From: Meconema thalassinum
Taxonomy: Eukaryota; Arthropoda; Insecta; Orthoptera; Tettigoniidae
DNA length: 64,000 nucleotides
Direction of reading: 5' to 3'
NCBI GenBank assembly: GCA_946902985.2
Contig: OX336388.2
Location: forward strand, 227,996,467 to 228,060,466
The notes beneath the pieces are model-generated. The model was not told where the DNA came from, did no database searches, and saw only the letters and a list, made by a program, of their open reading frames with translations. The position numbers and the translations under genes were made by a program. Positions 55,447 to 64,000 of this stretch are shown one piece after another. The stretch's first letter is position 1. Every line of letters begins with the position of its first letter.

Positions 55447-56246
55447 TTTCACCGCAGTATTTGGATAAAACTGAAAAAGGTATTCACTGAAATGTGTTTC
55501 GAGATGGTGAATGTAAAATAAAAATGTGACTTCCATATAAGTATTATCTCATTCTTCCATAGCCATGTTTAACGTTTTAACCTGCTGTTTTGTTTTTTAC
55601 TTTGTTTTATTAATTGTTTATATTTTTAAATGCACTTATTGTACAAACCTTATCGCTTTCCAAATTTTAACATGTCATCCCCCGAAAATATAATAAAAAC
55701 ACAAAACACCACCTTTTGAATTTTAAATCAACAAATCTTCAAAAAAATAAAAACAACACTTTCTAACACCTCTCGTTATCATTCATCATTCATACTGTAT
55801 ATTGGGACATGTACTATTTTCAGCGTCAGCGCCCAAGCAAGCGGCCGGTTTCGTTGCGTGATTTGTAGCCTCTTAAGTTCTAAAATATTAATATTTCTTA
55901 CGTTTCAAAGTTGTACGCAGACAACAGTTCTAAGAAACTATATATTATCTAACCTTTAAATTTGTACGCTGACAACAGTTCAAGGTTTGTTCCTCTATTT
56001 GTCAACACACACGTGAACTGTGACTGGAAACGGTAATGCTATTCCTCTTCTGTAGCGTCTGCCACATAAGAAGTCATTTACGAACCATATCAACTAGTAC
56101 CATCTAGCGACAACAATCCAAATCTTGTGAATTTTTTCAGATAATTATGACAAGGTAGCAAAAATAGTTCCGTTTTAGAACTTGGCCAATGAATATTATG
56201 AGGTAACATTCTAGAATTTTCAAATTTAGTTATTTTATTTATTAAC
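55447..56246. other. hAT 3' flank and unassigned sequence
   Basis: AT-rich, with an AATAAA at 55518 that could end the hAT transcript. Near-repeats of TTTGTACGCNGACAACAGTT at about 55908 and 55962. No coding sequence. Confidence 0.4.
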
Positions 56247-56822
56247 TAGCAACCCACCCCGGCTTCGCCCGGAAATAGTTATGAATGCTTTTTTGATGTA
56301 CGGTAAATGAACTACGACCTATATCCGTTTTACTTCTCGGCATGAGAGGTTAAAATCACTGTCTGGACAATTGATAATATTACCATGGAGATGCATGTGC
56401 AACGAATTCTTGTCAGACGTAATTTAAGAATGGCGAAGTGCATGAAACACAAAACCCCCTTCCGTCCAGTCTAAAAAACATTTATAGTGGGCGATGTATT
56501 GAAGATAGAGATATGCTCTCGGGGACTTTTTTGTAGAACTCTTCATGCAGAACAATTCTTACACTCACAGTACATTGATATTTTTAACGGTTTGCCCAGC
56601 GTAAGCTTAAAAAGCGCACGGAAGCCAGTTTTTTTTCGACCCTTTCACTGAAATCGTTACTGCTTGTCTTCTTTTGATCATAAATAAATATTTTTCTACA
56701 GCAGCCTTTCTAGAGATATCCTTTACAGAATGGTGAAAAACGCATCAAAATCCATCCAGTGGTTCTCGAGATTACCCGTGACATCCAAGAATCGGGGACT
56801 TTGTTTTATACTAAGTAGAGAT
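56247..56822 (+). repeat. Dispersed repeat family D, copy 2
   Basis: CTAGCAACCCACCCCGGCTT start and ACTTTGTTTTATACTAAGTA end; matches 33948-34965 but is missing a middle block of about 440 bp. Confidence 0.62.
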
Positions 56823-56984
56823 TGCCGAAAAATTCTGTTTTTTCGCGAACAACAATAAAAAAGATGCTCAATTCGCGAGTTATAGATGTTTGGCGAGTTG
56901 AATTGTATAATTATATGATATTTTTGTATAAGACATGATCAAACTAAACCAATTTTTTTGTTATAATCTCTTTCCCGATTTTGG

Positions 56985-57260
56985 TAGACGTGGGTTCGAG
57001 CCTCACCGTCGCCGTCCTTGAAATGGTTTTCCGTGGTTCCCCATTTTCAACTCCAGGCAAATGCTGGGTCGGTACCTTCTGACAGGCCACGGCGGCATTC
57101 TTCCTAATCTTTGCCCAGTTTCATTCATTCTCAATCATTTCATCAATCATTAACTCCTTTCATGAGGTTGGTGTCAGGAAGGGAATCTGACCGTAAAACC
57201 CATCCGCCAGTTAGAATGTCATCGCATCTCATCCCCGACATACATTACAATGAGATTAGC
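56985..57260 (+). mobile_element. SINE family D (tRNA-derived), head-truncated
   Basis: B box GTGGGTTCGAGCCTC, then GGTTTTCCGTGGTTCCCCAT and CTCCAGGCAAATGCTGGGT, a body I recognise as a widespread insect SINE type, then GGCCACGGCGGC. The A box is gone and no duplication was found. Confidence 0.6.
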
Positions 57261-57341
57261 TCAATTCAGTATGGCCAGTGTTAAGTTAGGTACCACCCAG
57301 CATTTTCCTGGAGTAGAAGTGGAAAACCACAAAAATCTATA

Positions 57342-58170
57342 AGGTGCGTCCAAAAAGTAATGAGCCGGAGGCTGGAATACACAAACCGGTGACGACATCG
57401 GCTAATCGTGGCGTGTGTAACGAGGTGTGGTTGCGACCAGAGCGTGGAAGGTCACAGCCCGTCGCTAGAGGGCACGCGTGCACGTCACGTGACGATACAA
57501 AGCCAGCAGCAGCATGCATCAGTCGTTCAACCAAGACCAAGACAGTAGGCCATTCGGCATGCTTCCTGGTGTGGTTGAAGACTGTGGGGCACCCATTGGG
57601 CACACACTTTGCGCAAGTGCAGTCGTTCCTTCATGATGGTGTGCACACTTCCGACGCTCAATCCGACCACGGCGGCTATGGCGTTCACTGTCACTCGGCG
57701 GTCCTGGGTAATGAGTGCATCAACCAGCTGGACGTTGTCATCGGTAATGCATGGGGGTGCCCAAGACCGGGCATCATCGGCTAACGACACCCGCCCTTCC
57801 CTGAAGCGCTTGTGCCACGCCTTGACCCTTGCAAGGGACATGCAGTGCTCGCCGTACATTTGTGACATTTGGCGATGAATGTCCGTTCCCCCTACTCCTT
57901 CCGCTGTCAGAAACCAAACAACACCTCTTTGATCTTCGTTTGACGCCTCCATGTCACTGTTTGCAATGCGACTGGCAGCATTGGACGATTAATGCATGCT
58001 GCTGCTCACTTTTTTATCGTCACGAGACGTGCACGCGTGCCCTCTAGTGACAGGCTGGGACCTTCCACGCTCTGGTCGGAACCACACCTCGTTACACACG
58101 CCACGATTAGCCGATGTCGTCACCGGTTTGCGCATTACAGCCTCCGGCTCGTTACTTTTTGAACGCACCT
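57342..58170 (-). mobile_element. mariner-like element with ~185-bp inverted repeats
   Basis: Ends AGGTGCGTCCAAAAAGTAAT and, reversed, AGGTGCGTTCAAAAAGTAAC, flanked by TA on both sides (57340-57341, 58171-58172). The two ends match as inverted repeats for about 185 bp (57342-57527 and 57986-58170), far longer than the usual ~30 bp of mariner. The transposase fragment lies between them on the minus strand. Confidence 0.85.
57527..57952 (-). pseudogene. mariner transposase N-terminal half
   Basis: 141 residues from MEASNEDQRG. The paired helix-turn-helix regions are clear: VKAWHKRFREGRVSLADD ARS, then TVNAIAAVVGLSVGSVHTIM and KVCAQWVPHSLQPHQ. The frame ends in CRMAYCLGLG where the catalytic half should begin, so all three catalytic acids have been deleted. 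It could bind the inverted repeats but not cut. Confidence 0.85.
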
Positions 58171-58225
58171 TATACTTACAGGATGGCTGAGGCTGGAATC
58201 GAATCCACCTAATCTCAGTTATGCT

Positions 58226-58445
58226 TCACGATCCAGCCGCGGCTTCGGAGGCTCAGCTTCTATGCCCAGGGTTGCGGGTTCAAACCCGGACGAAGTCGTC
58301 GGATGTTTTAACAGCGTTAAAATGCCTCATTATGCCTTCCTTCGGAGGGGAAGTAAAGTCGGCGGCCCCATGTCATAGATTTATGACATGTTATAGAACG
58401 TTCCACTAATTACATCTGTGTGAAGCTAAATTATAGGTTAAAGCA
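58226..58445 (+). mobile_element. SINE family C, copy 3 (short)
   Basis: B box GGGTTCAAACCCGG, CCTTCCTTCGGAGGGGAAGT, then GCTAAATTATAGGTTAAAG; the 3' part seen in the other two copies is missing. Confidence 0.7.
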
Positions 58446-58676
58446 CGCCGAGGCGAGGAAACTTGCGCATGTCACCTTCGATCACACTCCCTTCCCTTGC
58501 TTGAAGCACAGCGGTGGCCAGCGGCTTGCTCTCTAGCTCAGCAAATACGGCGAGTTCGTAGATTTGAATCGTGCGCCCAGAAGTAACAAAGTAACCTCAT
58601 ATTCTCGGAGGGAAAAATTTTCTCCGCCAATCCGATTGCGGCATCATCTTTTACATAACACGCATACACCCTGTAT
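58446..58676. other. Unassigned sequence
   Basis: Contains a tRNA-like phrase (CTCTAGCTCAGCAAATACGG, ATTTGAATCGTGC) without a good B box. Nothing else seen. Confidence 0.3.
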
Positions 58677-59788
58677 ATGGGCCAATTTTGAAAGAACTGC
58701 ATTTATTAGTATGGAAGTAGCTTGCCACGGTGGGTGAGTGGTTAAAGGATCGGATTACTAACCCCAAGCTTGCTGGTTCGCTCCTGGCCGTGGTAAGTGA
58801 TGTTTGAAAGGCGGAAAAAATACGATACGCATGTCATACGATGTTGGCATGTTAAAGAACCCATTTGAATTCAGTAGTCCGTGTTCATAATGGCAAAATT
58901 AATCTCGGGAGTTACCGCCAACACAAAGTTCCTCATTTCACTATTAGAAACTGGATATCTAACCTCCTTGACTTTCATAGTGCTTCAAGGAACAATGAAA
59001 TTCGACATGCAAGCTACCCTCTGGGTGTCAAATAACAAAGCTTGCAACTGGCACCCGAGGCCATACGACATTATTATTATTATCAGTATAGAAGTTACAT
59101 GTGATTCAACATTAAACCTATCAGCACGTGTAGAATCATGTTGGCAGAACTGTCGTATATTGGTTACTGAAAATTAACCTACATTTGCAGGTACTATATG
59201 TATGCAAAGTTTAGAAATGTTGGCCTGCATACTATCTGATATATTGAGATTAGGATAAAAATGTTTAGAGTGAATTTTTAAACAGTTGGTAGCTCTGTTA
59301 ACACAAAAGAAAATGCATATTCATATCTGCTCCGGTGCGCAAATCACATACCAAATTTAGTTGAAATCCAATTGACAGTATGGAAGTTACTGTACATGAA
59401 CTTGAAGATTGGACCTATCAGTAGTCATTGAATCATGTTGGCAACACTCTCATGTATGGGCTCCTGAAAATTAGTCTGATGTAATATTATCTATATATGT
59501 GTCGATTTTGGAACAATTCCCATGCATATCTTCCGAGATATCCAACATAGACCTCAACGTTCAATTGCGATATTTCAGAAGTTGCTAGCATTGACGTAAT
59601 TTGCAATATGGACGTGAGATATTCAGGCATAGGTGTTTACTCATACCAAATTTGGCTTCGATAGCTGCAAACGTTTAGGAGTTGATAAGGGGGGGCACAC
59701 ACATAGACAGACTGACAGAAGGACAGACAGACACATATTTTCCGGATCGATCTCATAAGTCAACTTTTCCCTCATTTTTACAAACTGC
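58677..59788 (-). mobile_element. HINE-like element, family B copy 5, split by a SINE
   Basis: Family B sequence at 58677-58719 and 59085-59788; the GTCT tract reads (reversed) as CAGACAGACAGA near 59702-59732 and the box as GTTTAGGAGTTG near 59667. Both termini are incomplete: the hairpin end is missing at left and AGGCT is lost at right. Confidence 0.58.
58720..59084 (+). mobile_element. SINE family B, copy 3
   Basis: Head GCCACGGTGGGTGAGTGG, B box GGTTCGCTCC, body as in the other copies, (ATT)n tail. Flanked by AGTATGGAAGTA (58708-58719) and AGTATAGAAGTT (from 59085), an imperfect target duplication inside a family B element. Confidence 0.82.
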
Positions 59789-60571
59789 CATCGACGACGC
59801 ATTCCATAATTTCTTTGTTTGTGTCCATTGGCTGCCAAAAAGAAGATGCTTGGAAGCTGAGCAGAGACAACTGACTCCAGACAACATCGTCCAAGTATTG
59901 CTGAAAATGAAGAATCCGGGGATTAGGTAGCAGTGTGAAAAGTACTTAGCGTCAAAGGATAAAATTACGAGCCTTACAGTAGTCGCATATGATGTGTAAT
60001 ATCTGACATGTTATTCGAATAATTCTATATTACTTACTCGCATATTTTTAAGAATTACCTCATAGTGCTACTTTGTGCCAACAAACATGATGAAGGATTC
60101 CTTCGTGTTTTTACCATAGCTAAGTTCTCATTAGTATTATGTCTGCAACAACTACTTGTAAAACTCCAGTGACAAATCCTTTCAGCAAATATGATATAAT
60201 AGCGCTGTATTTTGGCCGACAGTACCTTGAGTGCTTACATTAAATAAGAATACAGCAAAAGAAGTAAGTTTTAATAAATCATAATTGTTTTCAGCAAATA
60301 CGATATTATGAATATTTTCACACCAAAGAATGACAGTTTGAAGATGATTCATTGTAGGAATATCTGTAATGGGGCCTCCAAACCTTGAAGTAAACCGTAT
60401 GCGATTTACATTCCGTTAGCCACATGGCTGACAGTATGTCGTTGTACCAATCTCCGCCATCGCGCGCGCTCATCGTTTCCGTTGCATTCCCGGCCCTTTT
60501 TTACAAAATCCCCCCCCCCACACACACACACACAAAAATGTACAGCAACCGAGTGGAATTATGTTACACAT
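59789..60571. other. Unassigned sequence
   Basis: AT-rich with a run of C and (CA)n near 60510-60535. No coding sequence or partner repeat seen. Confidence 0.4.
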
Positions 60572-62048
60572 TAACAAAAAGTTCCGTGACGAATTAAAGA
60601 GCCTACTTTTCATGCCAATGATTAATCTACAGTATATGAACCTATCTAGAATAATGACGAAATTAAGTTGGTAATATCGAAATGTCTAATTAATTCGAAA
60701 TATTCCTGGTATGATGAAGCCTGATATAGCACTACAGTTGGCAGCCCTGGTGACTGAATATATTCTTATTTCCGTCTTTCAAGGTACATAATACAATATT
60801 TGGTTGAAGTCCAATGGACGTTACATGCAGTTAGACATTGGATCTATCAGCACGCGTAAGAGCATGTTGGCAACAATGTCATGCGTGTGTTAGTTAGTTA
60901 GTTAGTTATTGTTGTTTTGAGGGGCGGAACTACGAGGTTATCTGCCTCTAATCATGCGTGTGCTGGTTAGAAATAATCGGAAATATTATGATGTCTTGTT
61001 GTGCCAATTTTGGATGAAATCCATTTGCTAGTATAGAAGTTAAATGTATTTTAAAATTGGACTTATCAGCAGGCATAGAACCACGTTGGCAGCACTGACT
61101 TATATTAATTGTTCCAAAAAATCTAGAATGTCAGATGCTATACGTGTGAAAAGTATAGAGCTGTTGGCTTGCATACTTTCTGATATATTGATATCAGGGT
61201 AAAAAAATATAGACAGCATTTATTAACAGTTGGCAGCCCTGATTGCTCTTAAGAATACTTATAGTCATATCTGTTATGTTACACATTGCACATACGAAAT
61301 TTGGATGAAATCCAACTAAGTGTATAGAAGTTACATGTATTTAAAAATTGGTCCTATCAGTAGGCTTCGAATCATGTTGGTAGAACTGAAGTATATAAGT
61401 CACTCCAAATTAATCTAAAATGTCAGGTACTATACGTGTGCACAGTTTAAAGCTGTCGGCTTGCATACTTTCAGATATATTGGTATTTGGATAAAGAGAA
61501 TAGAGAGAGCAATTATTAACAGTTGGCAGTACTGGTGGCTCTTAAGAATATACTCAGTCATATCTGTTTATGTACACATATTACATACAAAATTTGGTTG
61601 AAATCCAATTGATAGTGTAGAAGTTATATGCATTTACAAATTGGACCTATCAGAAGGCTTAAAATTATTTTGGCAACACTGTCATGTATGGCCTCCTGGA
61701 AATTAAACTGAAATGGTATTATCTACATGTGTGCCAATTTTGGAATAGCTCCCATGCATACTTTCCAAGATATCCAACATGGAGCTCAAATTTCGAGTGC
61801 GTTTTTTCAGCAGTTGGTAGCACTGACACCATTTTCAAATATGGTCTTGAGATATTCCGGAATACATCTTTACTCATACTACATTTGGTTTCGATTGCTG
61901 CCGCCGTTTAGGAGTTGATGCGGGGGGGGGGGGGGGGTTGGTGACACACATACACAGACAGAAGGACAGACAGACACACATTTTCCCGGATCGATCTCAT
62001 AAGTTTACTTTTTCCTCATTTTTGCCAAATGTGAAAAGTAGGCTAAAA
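60572..62048 (-). mobile_element. HINE-like element, family B copy 6
   Basis: Left end AGTTCCGTGACGAATTAAAG and AGCCTACTTTTC; right end (CAGA)n at 61955-61975 and GAAAAGTAGGCTAAAAAT. The longest copy, partly because of the 62-bp LINE tail at 60890-60951. A run of G lies at 61922-61937 next to the box GCCGTTTAGGAGTTG. Confidence 0.62.
60890..60951 (-). mobile_element. 62-bp LINE 3' tail insertion
   Basis: Reversed, it reads TAGAGGCAGATAACCTCGTA and GCCCCTCAAAACAACAA followed by (TAAC)n, closely like the LINE end at 33750-33800. It is flanked by the 11-bp duplication TCATGCGTGTG at 60879-60889 and 60952-60962. This is a severely 5'-truncated LINE copy made by target-primed reverse transcription. 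Confidence 0.75.
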
Positions 62049-62059
62049 ATATTCCACCG

Positions 62060-62602
62060 ATGCACAATGTTGAAGATCCTCGTGTGGTAAAACACCGTGT
62101 CCTGCTAAGTAAAGAAGTCCATAACCGCCTGCTGCACATCTTCGTCCGACAGGAATGCTCAACCCTTCAAGGCCTTTTTCCAGGGACCTAAGGGGTGATA
62201 ATCCTATGGGGAGACATCAGGACTATAGAGCGGTTGCTAGACAGATTCCCACTTGAATTGGCGTACCTTCTGTGTTACGATTTTTGCCGTATGAGGACGT
62301 GCATTATCATGAAACAGCACCTCTCGTCGTAGTTTCCCCGGACGTTTCACCTTAATTGTACGCCGTAATTTCCCCCGTGTTGTGCAGCACCGTTCCCCAG
62401 TTTTGGAGACACCAGGTTCCTTGAAGGCAATAAGCAATGGGCCCTGGTAATCAAATAATAGGGTGAGCATCACCTTTCCAGCGGATGGTTGGCTCTTGAA
62501 CGTCTTGGGACGAGGGGACAATGGATGACAACACTGCATCATTGACGCTTTCAATTCCGGTTCCCAGTGGTGACACCAGGTTTCGTCGTCTGCAACAAAG
62601 TT
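62060..62602 (-). pseudogene. mariner transposase fragment
   Basis: On the minus strand DDETWCHHWEPELKASM (first D) leads to SQPSAGKVMLTLLFDYQGPL and EVLFHDNARPHTAKIV (second D), then KWESV and a stop, with the third-D region and C-terminus recognisable in broken form (to about 62060). It differs from the mariner at 37.5 kb. Its 5' part is replaced by a LINE fragment from 62616 on. Confidence 0.75.
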
Positions 62603-62615
62603 GTTGTTTGAGTCT

Positions 62616-63245
62616 TCAGCCTTTTGACACGTTTGATGCAGACCTCCATGCCTCCCTGTCCTGAGCTAATCGTTTCAGCTCTACGTAGCTACCACACCCT
62701 ACATCCGAGACTATCTGTTTGACATATTCTAACCTTGGTCTACTCCTACAGTTCTTGTCTTCGACCCTTCCTTCCATAACTAAGCTTGCTATTCCTGGAT
62801 GTCTTAGTAAGTGTCCTACCAACCTATCTCTTCTCTTCATTAGCAGTCGCCAAAAACATCTCTTCTCTCTCACTCGTCTTAATACCTCTTCGTTTGCAAC
62901 CCTATCTACCCATCTGATCTTCATCATTCTCCTGTAACACCATATTTCAAACGCTTCAATTCTCGTCCTTTCTGCTGCACCAATAGTCCAGGTTAAACTT
63001 CCATAAAGCGCCACGCTCTAGACAAAAGCTTTCAAAAATGACTTCCTAATACCCAAATCTATATTCGATGTCAACAGATTCCTTTTCAGTAGAAATGCTT
63101 TCCTTGCCTGAGCCAACCTACATTTTATATCCTCTTTGCTTCGTCCATCACTGGTTATTTTGCTTCCTAAGTAACAGAAGTCTGCTACTTCACCTGCCAA
63201 TTTGATGTCCAGAGAGGCTTCTGATTTATTTCGGCTGCATTCCAT
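62616..63245 (-). pseudogene. LINE reverse-transcriptase C-terminal fragment
   Basis: One frame with an in-frame TAG at 63018-63020. It reads FCYLGSKITSDGRSKEDIKC, RKAFLLKRNLLTS, then ALYGSLTWTIGAAERTRIEA, FEIWCYRRMMKIRWVD, GHLLRHPG. This FxYLGS-x-I...ALYG-x-E-TWT...FE-x-WC-x-RR order is the thumb and connector of RTE-like LINE proteins. The usual C-x-E is G-S-L here. The fragment ends in sequence shared with no other repeat in the window. Confidence 0.72.
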
Positions 63246-63685
63246 TATTTTTGGTTTATATTTATTAATTTAAGTAATTTCTGCAACAATGCGCTCCGGG
63301 AACGTGTTGCCTTCAACATTGAAACGTATCCGTTGCTGTAGGAATCCGGTGTGCCTTTTGTTCGGTATTCAACACCTGGAGTATCCACTGGATGTAGAGC
63401 TAAAGCCTTGTTCCCACGACCTGTGACTTGGCGAGCCTGGCCTGTAGTTTGTCAGACCTCACGCCGTGGGAACTGAAAAACTCGCTATTACTCGGGTTGG
63501 CTCGAGGTGGCTCGGCCTTTCCCGCGTATTGTCGGTACCTCGAAGGCTTGTGGCTCGACGGATGACAAGCCGCAGTACAGCTCGATCACCCGTTCCCACG
63601 GTCTGTTGTGGTTTGTTGCAGTTTTCTGAACGTTTCACTCCTTATAGGTTAGTGGTCTCTATATTTACCACCTACTAAAAGGAGA
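63246..63685. other. Unassigned sequence
   Basis: Moderately GC-rich. No open frame or repeat partner recognised. Confidence 0.35.
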
Positions 63686-63689
63686 AAAA

Positions 63690-64000
63690 ATGGATATAGT
63701 CTCTGTTTTTAACTATCTTGGCTCACAGATTTCTGCAGATGGTGACTGCAGTCATGAGAACAAAATACGATTGCTAGGCCACTTGGTAGACAGGCATTTT
63801 CAAATCTGGACAATATCTTAAGGAGTAGAGACCTAACATTAACAACAAAGATCCGTATAATAAGGGCTATGGTTTTTCCAGTTGTGATGTACGGATGTGA
63901 GACCTGGACCATAAGAAAAGCTGAACGCCGTAGAATAGATTCCTTCGAATTATGGTGATGGAGAAAAGATGTTAGAGTTCCATGGACTGCGAAGAGAACC
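63690..64000 (+). pseudogene. LINE reverse-transcriptase fragment, runs off the window
   Basis: Plus strand reads VFNYLGSQISADGDCSHENK, then after a small gap or frameshift FSNLDNILRSRDLTLTTKIR, AMVFPVVMYGCETWT, AERRRIDSFELWWW and VRVPWTAKR. This is the same region as 62616-63245 but from a different family and the opposite strand. It continues past 64000. Confidence 0.72.

Overview
This is a non-coding, repeat-packed stretch of a large animal genome. There are no operons, no bacterial promoters and no intact host gene. The content is arthropod transposable elements, and several tRNA-derived SINEs and the SINE-like 'capture the tRNA head, fixed core, ATT/ATC tail' layouts look like those of polyneopteran insects with very large genomes (Orthoptera and relatives). 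That taxonomic placing is an inference from repeat style, not from a host gene.

Layout. 1-9498: a Ty3/Gypsy-type LTR retrotransposon read on the minus strand, with two nearly identical long LTRs (the left one cut by the window edge), gag with a long coiled coil, protease, and only the C-terminal part of integrase. Reverse transcriptase, RNase H and the integrase core have been deleted. 9535-19316: a full-length but decayed BEL/Pao LTR retrotransposon, also minus strand, with a 5-bp target duplication (ACACG), a primer site matching tRNA-Phe, and gag-PR-RT-RNaseH-IN broken by stops, frameshifts and two SINE insertions. 19322-42025: a nest of short non-autonomous elements. Two families (here A and B) have subterminal inverted repeats, a GTCT/GT microsatellite and a terminal hairpin, the architecture of Helentron-associated (HINE/DINE-1-like) elements. 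Among them lie a Transib-like element whose ends resemble V(D)J recombination signals, a TIR-bounded 254-bp tandem element, a 163-bp minisatellite array, LINE fragments, a mariner pseudogene and SINEs.

42025-53035: an 11-kb block bounded by direct repeats. It is largely devoid of recognisable coding sequence apart from a damaged, unrecognised ORF on the minus strand (50863-52027) and a triplicated hairpin unit near 44.7 kb. 53341-55446: a hAT-type transposase pseudogene cut by a SINE. 56-64 kb: more SINEs, a mariner element with unusually long (about 185 bp) inverted repeats, two more family B copies, a second mariner fragment and two LINE reverse-transcriptase fragments.

The genes work only as parts of mobile elements. 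The nesting order (SINE in LTR, SINE in hAT, SINE in family B, LINE tail in family B) gives a relative chronology in which the SINEs and LINE tails are the youngest events. All identifications rest on reading motifs by eye; no database search was possible.
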